Shown here in pieces: positions 9,238-16,240 of a stretch of 25,791 nucleotides of DNA (positions are counted from its first letter, which is position 1; each line of letters starts with the position of its first letter). The notes beneath the pieces are model-generated. The model was not told the DNA's origin and made no database searches. It saw only the letters and a program-made list of their open reading frames with translations. The position numbers were made by a program, and so were the translations under genes. The DNA lies in contig CAKUKW010000004.1 in the NCBI GenBank assembly GCA_934663885.1, forward strand, positions 1-25,791, in the 5' to 3' direction. The DNA comes from an uncultured Tidjanibacter sp. (GTDB taxonomy: Bacteria; Bacteroidota; Bacteroidia; Bacteroidales; Rikenellaceae).

Positions 9238-9275
9238 ATAAGGTCGTGTGCAGGGCATACGACCTTATTTGTTAT
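9238..9275 (+). terminator. Rho-independent-type terminator after dcp
   Basis: ATAAGGTCGT at 9238-9247 pairs perfectly with ACGACCTTAT at 9259-9268. The inner TGC/GCA (9249-9251 with 9255-9257) extends the stem across a G-T wobble, leaving a 3-nt loop. It is followed by TTGTTAT, a modest U-rich run on the plus strand. It sits 12 nt after the dcp stop and between convergent genes, so it may also stop minus-strand transcripts. Confidence 0.8.
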
Positions 9276-9287
9276 AAACCAATATCC

Positions 9288-9404
9288 TTATTTCACGGAA
9301 ACCACCCTGGTGCAAGGCTCCAGCGTCGGGTCGCAGGCACTGAATGAGAACGCTACGGCGATGAGGCAAACGAGCGCGATGATATATTTAAGTCTTCTTT
9401 TCAT
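9288..9404 (-). CDS. Small predicted lipoprotein, 38 residues
   Basis: This short gene encodes MKRRLKYIIALVCLIAVAF, then SFSAC with lipidated Cys24, then a 14-residue mature tail with a second cysteine (EPC), and a TAA stop. The layout is a textbook lipoprotein signal: positive N-terminus, hydrophobic core, and a lipobox-like FSAC (F rather than L at -3). A promoter matching the Bacteroidota consensus lies 38-68 nt upstream (9442-9472). The gene sits between the dcp terminator and the GNAT gene and is convergent with dcp. Function unknown; I recognise no family. It could be a tiny surface or periplasmic peptide, or a leftover of a longer lipoprotein. The promoter plus signal peptide make chance unlikely. 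Confidence 0.7.
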   Translation of the reverse strand: MKRRLKYIIALVCLIAVAFSFSACDPTLEPCTRVVSVK

Positions 9405-9441
9405 AGTTATCCAATATTAGATTACTGACTTGAGGACGATG

Positions 9442-9472
9442 CAAATGTAGCTATTTTCCGGTATCCCGCAAA
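9442..9472 (-). promoter_or_regulatory. Promoter of the small lipoprotein gene
   Basis: On the minus strand, TTTG (complement of 9469-9472), a 19-nt spacer, and TACATTTG (complement of 9442-9449) match the Bacteroidota consensus exactly in both boxes. The -7 box lies 37 nt before the ATG at 9404. It also lies beyond the GNAT stop (9502), so the small gene has its own promoter. Confidence 0.7.
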
Positions 9473-9501
9473 ATAATTACGGACAGTTCGTTTACATTCC
9501 T

Positions 9502-9798
9502 TTATACATATACCCCCTCGGATAGCAGCCTTTTCCATTCGGGATTTTTCTTTATGTATCCCGCCACGAAACCGCACAGCGGCACGAGTTTATATCCCTG
9601 CTTTTCGATGTCTTTAAGCGTATCGAAGACGAGCGCCGTCCCTATCCCTTTACCCTGTAACTGCTGGGGCATACGCGTATGTGTCAGGTATATGACCCCG
9701 CCGTCGGTTATCTTGTATTCGATATGGGGGGTGTATTCTTGCACCCTGTACATGTAACGCGAATTTTCCCTGTCGTTTATGAGAACGTATTTTTCCAT
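9502..9798 (-). CDS. Small GNAT-fold N-acetyltransferase (COG2388/YjdJ-like)
   Basis: A 98-residue single-domain protein of the short GNAT branch. Visible features are the acetyl-CoA loop QLQGKGIGTALV (about residues 46-57), the preceding strand VIYLTHTRMP, and the C-terminal PLCGFVAGYIKKNPEW, with Cys75 in the conserved PLC motif of the family. It presumably transfers acetyl from acetyl-CoA to a small molecule or protein amine; the substrate is not known. The start is ATG 9798 (MEKYVLIND): the frame stays open to 10011, but that stretch overlaps the divergent transporter gene and contains this gene's likely promoter. Cytoplasmic, no signal peptide. Confidence 0.88.
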   Translation of the reverse strand: MEKYVLINDRENSRYMYRVQEYTPHIEYKITDGGVIYLTHTRMPQQLQGKGIGTALVFDTLKDIEKQGYKLVPLCGFVAGYIKKNPEWKRLLSEGVYV

Positions 9799-9845
9799 AA
9801 CTGACTGTTTTAGATGTTTTGCCGTAAAAGATGCAAATTGTGTTC

Positions 9846-9853
9846 CAAAGATA
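9846..9853 (-). promoter_or_regulatory. Probable -7 element of the GNAT gene promoter
   Basis: TATCTTTG on the minus strand (complement of 9846-9853) matches TAnnTTTG exactly, 47 nt before ATG 9798. No clean TTTG lies at the -33 distance, so the promoter is weaker than its neighbours. It overlaps the opposing transporter promoter. Confidence 0.45.
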
Positions 9854-9855
9854 AA

Positions 9856-9886
9856 GTTGTGTTTCCGGCTAATTAATTTAATTTTG
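9856..9886 (+). promoter_or_regulatory. Probable promoter of the EamA transporter gene
   Basis: GTTG at 9856-9859, a 19-nt spacer, then TAATTTTG at 9879-9886, an exact TAnnTTTG match. It lies 26 nt before ATG 9913 and gives a short leader. It is interleaved with the minus-strand -7 element at 9846-9853, so the two divergent genes may compete for polymerase. Confidence 0.55.
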
Positions 9887-9912
9887 CGGGGCCTTATTCG
9901 GCGGCAAACAGG

Positions 9913-10881
9913 ATGGAAAAACCTGCAAATATCAAATGCCACATAGCGGCGGGATTGGTCGTAATAGTCTGGGGTGCGACTTTCGTTTCCACGAAAGTGT
10001 TGCTTGGTCACGGGTTGGAGCCGGTGGAAATATTCCTCTACCGCTTCCTCATGGCTTATGCGGGGATATGGTTCTTCTCCCCAAAGAAACTTTTCGCAGG
10101 TAACCTGAAGGACGAACTGCTTATGGTTTCGGTGGGGATCACGGGAGGCTCGCTCTATTTCTGGGCCGAAAATACAGCGCTCGAATACACGCTGGCTTCA
10201 AATGTATCGCTGATAATCGCCGCGACGCCGCTTATTACGGCTCTACTGACCAGGCTTTTTTTCCGGAACGAAAAACTGAAACCCAACCTTATACGCGGAT
10301 CGCTGATAGCGCTGGCGGGAGTGGCGCTCGTTGTCTTCAACGGGAACTACATCCTGCGCCTGAACCCGCTCGGCGATATGCTTACCCTGGTGGCCGCCCT
10401 TTGCTGGGGGTTCTACAGTATCGCGATGCAAAAACTCGGCGACAGGTATTCACCCGCATTCATAACGCGAAAAATCTTTTTTTATGGGCTCGTGACGCTT
10501 ATTCCTTTCATCATAATAGAAAAAACGGAATTCCACCCCGCGGCCCTCGGCACCCCGGTCGTGTGGCTCAACCTGGTTTTCCTGGGCGTCGTGGCTTCGC
10601 TGTTATGTTATATGGTATGGAATGTCGCGCTGTTGAAGCTCGGAACCGTCAAGGCCTCCAATTACCTTTATTTCATCCCACTGGTAACGATGGTTGTTTC
10701 CGCTATAGCTATTAACGAGAAGATCACGGTCGTGGCTGCAGCGGGCGCCGTGCTTATCCTCGCCGGGGTATGGCTCGCCGAAAAAGGCACGAAAAAGGAA
10801 GCGGGAAAAGATACTCACAAGAACGAAGCCGCCGACAATAAAAAATCCCCGCCGCAAAGGCAGGGGGATAATATATCGTAG
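9913..10881 (+). CDS. EamA/DMT family transporter (10 membrane segments)
   Basis: A 322-residue inner-membrane protein of the drug/metabolite transporter superfamily. Two EamA repeats of about five membrane segments each are visible, roughly residues 10-140 (VIVWGATFVSTKVLL at the start, ending near GVALVVFNG) and 150-290 (LCWGFYSIAMQKLGD through VLILAGVWLAEKG). Substrates in this family range from amino acids to nucleotides and cannot be told from sequence. After the last segment there is a charged hydrophilic tail (about 292-322, K/E/D/N-rich). The DNA for that tail holds the terminator of the convergent sigma/anti-sigma operon. The transporter stop is 10 nt from the opposing stop. Confidence 0.9.
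   Translation: MEKPANIKCHIAAGLVVIVWGATFVSTKVLLGHGLEPVEIFLYRFLMAYAGIWFFSPKKLFAGNLKDELLMVSVGITGGSLYFWAENTALEYTLASNVSLIIAATPLITALLTRLFFRNEKLKPNLIRGSLIALAGVALVVFNGNYILRLNPLGDMLTLVAALCWGFYSIAMQKLGDRYSPAFITRKIFFYGLVTLIPFIIIEKTEFHPAALGTPVVWLNLVFLGVVASLLCYMVWNVALLKLGTVKASNYLYFIPLVTMVVSAIAINEKITVVAAAGAVLILAGVWLAEKGTKKEAGKDTHKNEAADNKKSPPQRQGDNIS
10838..10868 (-). terminator. Terminator of the sigma/anti-sigma operon, inside the transporter gene
   Basis: On the minus strand the sequence folds as CCCC, a bulged T, GCC, loop TTTGC, GGC, GGGG (10866 to 10847) and runs straight into ATTTTTT (10846-10840). This is a GC-rich hairpin with a U-tract, 24 nt after the anti-sigma stop codon. It lies wholly within the last codons of the convergent EamA gene. 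Confidence 0.7.
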
Positions 10882-10891
10882 CGGCGGGCGG

Positions 10892-11851
10892 CTATTCGTA
10901 TTTTACCACTACCCGTATCCGGCGGTCGTGCGTGGGGGTCCACCTGGGACCTTCGACAAGCAATTCCATCACCTCGCGGTTCGCCTCGCGCGAGAAAGAA
11001 GAAACTATACGCAGGCCCGACGGAACTCCCGCGTCGTTCACACGGAATTCAACCACGACTTCACCCTTCAGCGGGTTGCCGTCGGCGCCGTTCTTCAGGC
11101 GCCTGTGTTTCTTGAAATAATCATCGAAAACCGGATAGATCACAGTCTCGGCTTCTTCGGTTGGGTCCTCCCCATAACGTGTTGCAAACACTTCTCCATC
11201 AACATCGTTCACTGCTTTTTCAAGGGTTTCGACTGTAGATTTCTGCGCCAGGGCAGCCGTTCCGGTTTCCGAAATTTCTGCTGCGACAGTTGAACCGTCC
11301 TCCGCAGCGAAGGCAGCATCCTCTTCAACCTTTTCCAACTTTGCCACGGATTGTTCAGTATCGGCCGGCAATTCAGATGCTCTTAGCGAATTCCCCGGAA
11401 CAGCCGAATCGACTACGGCCATTTCATCAGCAACCACGGCCTCCAGCGCGTCGGCGCGCACCTGCGCAGCCATCTCGCTTTCGGGTATTTCCCCCCGGAA
11501 ACGGCTCATTGATATCTCTTCGGCCGGAGGCGAATCCTTCAGCAGTTTGGCTACCGTAAAAGTACCCGGAGTACGGCTGTTATACATATAAAGCCCGACA
11601 CCTGAGCCGATAAGCACGACGGCGGCGGCCGACACCACTCCCCACAGCTTCCTGCGGCGCGACTGCCTTCTCCTTGTGGAGCGGTCCTGTACCCAGTTTT
11701 CGAGCCTCTTAACCATGTCGGTATGGTCGCCGTATACCGCGTCATAACCCTCGATGGCGTCGCTGAGGAACGGGTCGTCCATAGCTTCCATCTCGAAGCT
11801 GTTGGCGTCCTTGCCCCTGCGGTCACCGCGTATGTAGTCAATTAGCTTCAT
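10892..11851 (-). CDS. Membrane-anchored anti-sigma-like protein with TonB-C-like domain
   Basis: 319 residues in four parts. The cytoplasmic N-terminus (1-68) has the motif DPFLSDAIEGY (27-36), which recurs in Bacteroidota anti-sigma and TonB-like membrane proteins, and ends in a strongly basic stretch (58-68). One membrane helix spans about 70-90. An Ala/Glu-rich periplasmic linker runs from about 95 to 235. A C-terminal module (about 237-319: GEVVVEFRVNDAGVP, later GPRWTPTHDRR) resembles the TonB C-terminal fold. Its start overlaps the sigma gene by 14 nt, so the two are translationally coupled and probably partners: the N-terminus would hold the sigma factor until a periplasmic signal arrives. 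It could instead be an energy transducer, though it lacks the long proline-rich spanning region of TonB. Confidence 0.72.
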   Translation of the reverse strand: MKLIDYIRGDRRGKDANSFEMEAMDDPFLSDAIEGYDAVYGDHTDMVKRLENWVQDRSTRRRQSRRRKLWGVVSAAAVVLIGSGVGLYMYNSRTPGTFTVAKLLKDSPPAEEISMSRFRGEIPESEMAAQVRADALEAVVADEMAVVDSAVPGNSLRASELPADTEQSVAKLEKVEEDAAFAAEDGSTVAAEISETGTAALAQKSTVETLEKAVNDVDGEVFATRYGEDPTEEAETVIYPVFDDYFKKHRRLKNGADGNPLKGEVVVEFRVNDAGVPSGLRIVSSFSREANREVMELLVEGPRWTPTHDRRIRVVVKYE

Positions 11852-12413
11852 TTTCCCGCTTTTCGATGCATATTTTCAGGTTGCGCTTGCCGTTCTGTAT
11901 ATGGCTCTTTATGTGGTTGTGGGTAAAATGGGTCTCCATGGCGATATCTGCATAAGACTTCTTCTCGAAAAAGAAAAGCTCGATGCACCTCTTCTGCGCT
12001 TCGGGAAGTTTTTCCATGCATGCCTCCAGCGCGCGGTACCTCGTTTCCTTGTCATCCCCGCTTAATAGATGCATAACCGTGTCGGTTTCCACAACCCCGA
12101 CGTCGAATCCGGTGGAAATTTCATGCGAACCCTTGCGCAGTATCTGCATGCAGTGGTTTTTCGTGACGCTGTATATCCACGTGCGGAATTCGCCTATCTG
12201 GTAGCGCTCGATTTTTCCCGCGAGCTGCTCGAATATGGACATGACGGCATCGGCGGCATCCTCGGTATTACGGAGGTATTTAAGGCATACGCCGTAAATG
12301 AGCGGTGTATAGCGGTTATACAGCGCTCCGAGATACTCGTTATGGCCGCTGCCCGCATGCATTTCCAGCAGTTGTGCGTCGGTCAGTGACGATATGTCCG
12401 TAATATCGGTCAT
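11838..12413 (-). CDS. ECF-type RNA polymerase sigma factor
   Basis: A 191-residue alternative sigma factor. Region 2 spans about 24-95 (LYNRYTPLIYGVCLKYL, DAADAVMSIFEQL, FRTWIYSVTKNHCMQILRK). Region 4 spans about 134-185 (LPEAQKRCIELFFFEKKSYADIA, then helix HNHIKSHIQNGKRNL). The start is ATG 12413 (MTDITDISS). The frame stays open to 12569, but the promoter at 12437-12469 lies inside that stretch, so the upstream start is not used. It overlaps the anti-sigma-like gene by 14 nt and is divergent from rsmH. Its targets are unknown; such pairs usually respond to envelope stress or outer-membrane uptake signals, and it may control its own operon. Confidence 0.92.
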   Translation of the reverse strand: MTDITDISSLTDAQLLEMHAGSGHNEYLGALYNRYTPLIYGVCLKYLRNTEDAADAVMSIFEQLAGKIERYQIGEFRTWIYSVTKNHCMQILRKGSHEISTGFDVGVVETDTVMHLLSGDDKETRYRALEACMEKLPEAQKRCIELFFFEKKSYADIAMETHFTHNHIKSHIQNGKRNLKICIEKRENEAN

Positions 12414-12436
12414 CGGCGTTAAGTTTCGAAGGGATA

Positions 12437-12469
12437 CAAAGATAACTATTTTGCAGTCTTCCCTACAAC
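12437..12469 (-). promoter_or_regulatory. Promoter of the ECF sigma operon
   Basis: On the minus strand, GTTG (complement of 12466-12469), a 21-nt spacer, then TATCTTTG (complement of 12437-12444), an exact match to TAnnTTTG. It lies 24 nt before ATG 12413. The match is to the housekeeping sigma consensus, suggesting basal expression by the primary sigma factor. Confidence 0.6.
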
Positions 12470-12587
12470 CCTCCCTGAAAAACTTTGAGTTATACACCCG
12501 TAAAGGGGTTGAAAACGGCTTCAAGCCGGAATCCCTGGCGACGAATACATTTTTTGAAAAAATATTCACTAACGTTGGTTACGAACC

Positions 12588-12616
12588 TTTTTTTAGCTTA
12601 AAAATACATAACTTTA
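12588..12616 (+). promoter_or_regulatory. Weak candidate promoter of the dcw cluster
   Basis: TAACTTTA at 12609-12616 matches TAnnTTTG in all but the last base, with TTTT at 12588-12591 (17 nt upstream) as the -33 candidate. It lies 69 nt before the rsmH ATG. The 272-nt gap from 12414 to 12685 is AT-rich and holds this and the divergent sigma promoter; I see no coding sequence in it, and no mraZ. Confidence 0.35.
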
Positions 12617-12685
12617 CAAGGATTTTTTACCCTATCGTAAGCGAGTCCGTACCACAACGGAAATAACATTTATAATCAGGCGGTT

Positions 12686-13594
12686 ATGAACGATTACCAT
12701 ATACCCGTAATGGCGGAGGAATCGGTAACGCTGCTCGGCATCAGGCCGGACGGCGTATATGCCGACCTCACTTTCGGCGGCGGCGGACATTCTTTCCTGA
12801 TACTTTCGAAACTGGGCGAGCGCGGACGGCTTTTTTCTTTCGACCAGGATGCCGACGCTGAAAAAAACGCCCTGGAAATCACCGATGACCGGATGCGGTT
12901 CATCCGCAGCAATTTCCGCTTCATGCGTTCCCAACTCAGATTGAGGGGCATAACCGAATTGGACGGCGTTTTCGCCGATCTCGGCGTCTCTTCCCATCAT
13001 TTCGATACCGCCGAAAGGGGATTTTCCTTCCGGCAGGACGCACGGCTGGACATGAGGATGAACCAGTCCGGTAAAATATCTGCATACGACATCGTGAACA
13101 ACTATTCGAATGAACGCCTGACTGAGATAATACGCAACTGGGGGGAACTGGAAACACCCTATAAAATAGCCAACTGCATCGAACGGGCCCGCAGCGCGGC
13201 ACCCATCGAAACGATTGCGCAGCTCACCGATGCCGTCGCTCCGTGTACCCCTAAAAAAGATTCGTCCCGCTTTCTTTCAAAATTATTCCAGGCCCTCAGG
13301 ATAGAGGTCAACGGCGAAATGGAAGCGCTCAAAATGGCGTTGGACCAGGGCCTCAAGATACTCAAACCGGGCGGAAGGCTCGTAGTGATATCCTATCATT
13401 CGTTGGAAGACAGGCTTGTGAAGAATTTTATGCGCAGCGGCAATTTCTCGGGGGAAACCGAAAAGGATTTCTTTGGAAGAACGAACTCGCCCTTCGAAGT
13501 CATCACGCGAAAGGCACTGATGCCTTCGGATGACGAAATAATAAAAAATCCGCGCTCGCGTAGCGCCAAGCTTAGGGCGGCGGAAAAAATATAG
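12686..13594 (+). CDS. rsmH: 16S rRNA (cytosine1402-N4)-methyltransferase RsmH
   Basis: 302 residues. Uses S-adenosylmethionine to methylate N4 of C1402 in 16S rRNA; usually the first or second gene of the dcw cluster. Visible motifs: the opening YHIPVMAEE, SAM-binding DLTFGGGGHS (about residues 29-38), FDQDADA (52-58), GVFADLGVSSHHFD, the RLDMRM segment, and PGGRLVVISYHSLEDR near 230-245. The start ATG 12686 follows an AGGCGG-like stretch closely. ftsL begins 6 nt after the stop. Length and motifs are normal for the family. Confidence 0.97.
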   Translation: MNDYHIPVMAEESVTLLGIRPDGVYADLTFGGGGHSFLILSKLGERGRLFSFDQDADAEKNALEITDDRMRFIRSNFRFMRSQLRLRGITELDGVFADLGVSSHHFDTAERGFSFRQDARLDMRMNQSGKISAYDIVNNYSNERLTEIIRNWGELETPYKIANCIERARSAAPIETIAQLTDAVAPCTPKKDSSRFLSKLFQALRIEVNGEMEALKMALDQGLKILKPGGRLVVISYHSLEDRLVKNFMRSGNFSGETEKDFFGRTNSPFEVITRKALMPSDDEIIKNPRSRSAKLRAAEKI

Positions 13595-13600
13595 AGCAGC

Positions 13601-13978
13601 ATGGAAAGCGGAGAAAACAAAAAAGCCAAAAGCGGCACGAAGAAACGCAAAGCAACAGTAGTAGCCCCGATTATAACGGGCGACGCGCTGCTGTGGCTCA
13701 AGCGCTGGTACCCGCTCGCCATCTATTGCTGCCTTCTTGTTTTCATTTATATCTCGCACCACTTTTACCACCAGCGGCTGCAGCGCGAGGAGATTGCCCG
13801 CAGGCTGGAGCTGAACGAAGAGCGTTCGCGCGCCGTGGTATTCTCTTCGATACGGGAAACCAATTCGCGCCCGAGCTACATCCTCAGGGAAGTAAAAGAG
13901 CGAGGGCTCGAGCTCGAGGAGTCGACCGAACCGCCCAAGAAACTCACTACACATACGAGCAGCAATGACACCCCCTAA
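13601..13978 (+). CDS. ftsL: FtsL-like cell division protein
   Basis: 125 residues with the FtsL layout: a basic cytoplasmic N-terminus (1-35), one membrane helix (about 36-54, YPLAIYCCLLVFIYISHHF), then a charged periplasmic helix likely to form a coiled coil (about 55-85). FtsL in other bacteria pairs with FtsB and FtsQ to activate FtsWI at the septum. Sequence is poorly conserved in this family, so the call rests mainly on position between rsmH and ftsI and on topology. It overlaps ftsI by 14 nt, implying coupled translation. Confidence 0.82.
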   Translation: MESGENKKAKSGTKKRKATVVAPIITGDALLWLKRWYPLAIYCCLLVFIYISHHFYHQRLQREEIARRLELNEERSRAVVFSSIRETNSRPSYILREVKERGLELEESTEPPKKLTTHTSSNDTP

Positions 13979-16214
13979 AGAAACACCGGACAACGGCCAG
14001 CGCCCTAAAAAGCAGATCAAGAAAAGCATCATGACACGCGTAAGGTGGCTCTATGCCGCTTTCGCACTCGTGGGCGTGGCGGTTTTTGCCATGATACTCC
14101 TCACCCAGTACGGCCCGAACGGCAGGGTGCTGCGCAACAGCACCGACTATATATGCTATAAAACCCTTCCGGTAAAGGCGTCGAGGGGTAATATCTATTC
14201 GCACGACGGCATGATACTCGCCACCGATTCGCCGTCGTACACCATATCGCTCGATTTCACGCGGGTCGATACGCTCACTTTCGACAATAATTACAGGGCG
14301 CTGGCCGACAGTCTCCATAACTTGCTTCCCAGGTATTCCCGGGCCTATTTCGAGAACCGCCTGCAGGAAATATGGCAGGTAGCCCATTCAGACCGCAGCG
14401 GCCGCATGAACCAGCAGCTTTTCAGGGACAAGGTCAACCAACTCGAACTCGACAGGATGGCCACATTTCCCATATTCAAACTGGGAAGGCTCGGGGGCGG
14501 GTTCAAATATGAAAAAGACCCCGACCGCTTCAAGCCATACGACAACCTCGCTTCGCGCACCATTGGCCGTCCGATGAAGGTAACAGGCCCCGAGGGCAGG
14601 CAGGATACGGTTCGCGCGCTCGGCCTCGAGGCCGCCTTCGACGACAAGCTCAGGGGATACGACGGCCGCAACCGTTACGTACACCTCTTCAGGGATGTGT
14701 GGGTACCCGTACAGGACAAGGAGAATGTCGAAGTAAAGAACGGACTGTCGATAGTCACAACGCTGGACGTGGATTTGCAGGATATAGCCGAAACGGAGCT
14801 CAAGAGCCAGATGCTGAAGCACAACGCATTGGCGGGCACGGCCATCATTATGGATGTCGAAACAGGGGAGATACGCGCCGTTTCGAACCTCACGCGCCAT
14901 GGGAGCGAAGTTTACGACGACGAGAACCACGCCATATCCATGATGACCGAGCCCGGCTCGACTTTCAAACTCGTTTCGCTTATGGCGCTCCTCGACGAGG
15001 CGGGCTACGACATCAACATGAAAGTGGACTGCACCGAGAGCGGCCGCTATAAATACCAACCCAAGAACCGCACACGGACATACGACGTCGTTGACTCCCA
15101 TCCGGTGGGGAAAACCACACTCCGCGGGGTGATGGAGGAGTCGTCTAATATAGGTTTCGTTAAGGTCATCGACGGAGAATACAGGGATAACCCCGAGCGG
15201 TTCGTGAACTACGTGAAGAATCTGGGGTTCGACGAAAGGATAAACATGCAGCTCGTCGGCGGCCGCAAACCGGTCATCAAAGACCCGCTGAGGGCCAGGG
15301 AAACGGGTTGGGACGTGCTTTCGCTCATGAAAATGGCTTACGGTTACGCCATCGAAATAGCCCCCATACACACGCTTATACTTTATAACGCGGTGGCCAA
15401 CGGAGGTACGATGGTAGGCCCGAGGCTGGTTACCGCCGTGATGGACGGCAACGATGTGGTGGAGGAATACCCGGTTCAGATACTTAACGACAGCATCTGC
15501 TCGCCCGAAACGCTCGCTATTGTCCGGTCGACCCTTGAGGGCGTGGTGCTAAGGGGAACAGGGGCGGCGCTTAAAAACAACAATTACACCGTCGCCGGAA
15601 AAACGGGTACAGCTCAGCTGGTATTCCCGGGCGGCGGCTACCAGGACAGCAAGGGCGGAAGGAGCTACCTTGCAACGTTCGTGGGATATTTTCCGGTGGA
15701 AAAACCAAAATACTCCTGCATAGTAGCGATCAGGACATACAACGGCCCCGGTAACCGCAACGCCTACTACGGTGCCCAACTCGCCCTGCCCGCTTTCAAA
15801 GCAATAGCGGATAAGGTAAATACGGTGATGACCGACCGCAAGATGCCGCTCGACAGGGTGATAGATCCGGGTACGGCGCCCCTTAAAAGCGGAAACCCTG
15901 AAGAGTTGAAAATCGTTGCCAGCGAGCTGGGCCTGCCGGAGGCTTCGCCGGGCGGCCACTGGCCGCGTAACCCGTTCAGTGCTGAGGGTAACGAAGAGGG
16001 GCACCTTATCATGCCTTCCGTAACGGGAATGGGACTGAAAGACGCCCTCTATCTTCTCGAAAGTATGGGCCTCGATGTGGAATTCAACGGCGTGGGAAGG
16101 GTAATCAAACAGTCGGTGGAGCCGGGAAAAGAGTTAACGCGCGGGCACAAGGTAAGCCTTACGCTCGTACCCGCCGAAAAACCGAAGCCGGCCGATACGA
16201 GACGCAGGAGTTAA
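13965..16214 (+). CDS. ftsI: Septal penicillin-binding protein (FtsI/PBP3) with C-terminal PASTA domain
   Basis: A 749-residue monofunctional transpeptidase that crosslinks septal peptidoglycan made by FtsW. One N-terminal membrane helix (about 24-46, LYAAFALVGVAVFAMILL) follows a Lys-rich cytoplasmic tail. A dimerisation/pedestal region precedes the transpeptidase domain (about 260-630). Active site: STFK with catalytic S332 and K335, SSN at 393-395, KTG at 546-548. Residues of about 681-737 (MPSVTGMGLKDALYLLESMGL, then LTLVP) form one PASTA domain, absent from E. coli FtsI (588 residues). The chain ends in a short basic tail. It overlaps ftsL and precedes murE by 26 nt. Confidence 0.96.
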   Translation: MTPPKETPDNGQRPKKQIKKSIMTRVRWLYAAFALVGVAVFAMILLTQYGPNGRVLRNSTDYICYKTLPVKASRGNIYSHDGMILATDSPSYTISLDFTRVDTLTFDNNYRALADSLHNLLPRYSRAYFENRLQEIWQVAHSDRSGRMNQQLFRDKVNQLELDRMATFPIFKLGRLGGGFKYEKDPDRFKPYDNLASRTIGRPMKVTGPEGRQDTVRALGLEAAFDDKLRGYDGRNRYVHLFRDVWVPVQDKENVEVKNGLSIVTTLDVDLQDIAETELKSQMLKHNALAGTAIIMDVETGEIRAVSNLTRHGSEVYDDENHAISMMTEPGSTFKLVSLMALLDEAGYDINMKVDCTESGRYKYQPKNRTRTYDVVDSHPVGKTTLRGVMEESSNIGFVKVIDGEYRDNPERFVNYVKNLGFDERINMQLVGGRKPVIKDPLRARETGWDVLSLMKMAYGYAIEIAPIHTLILYNAVANGGTMVGPRLVTAVMDGNDVVEEYPVQILNDSICSPETLAIVRSTLEGVVLRGTGAALKNNNYTVAGKTGTAQLVFPGGGYQDSKGGRSYLATFVGYFPVEKPKYSCIVAIRTYNGPGNRNAYYGAQLALPAFKAIADKVNTVMTDRKMPLDRVIDPGTAPLKSGNPEELKIVASELGLPEASPGGHWPRNPFSAEGNEEGHLIMPSVTGMGLKDALYLLESMGLDVEFNGVGRVIKQSVEPGKELTRGHKVSLTLVPAEKPKPADTRRRS

Positions 16215-16240
16215 TTTTTTCTAAAAACAGGAAAAGAACC

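Noticed and set aside
9799..10011. Upstream extension of the GNAT gene to 10011
   Set aside because: It overlaps the divergent transporter gene and contains the GNAT gene's likely promoter; the family begins at MEKYVLIND.
12414..12569. Upstream extension of the ECF sigma gene to 12569
   Set aside because: The sigma promoter at 12437-12469 lies inside it, and the added residues are unlike the family.
12394..12666. Plus-strand 90-codon frame before rsmH, considered as a candidate mraZ
   Set aside because: No MraZ/SpoVT-AbrB motif; it overlaps the sigma gene's 5' end and promoter and is too short for MraZ.
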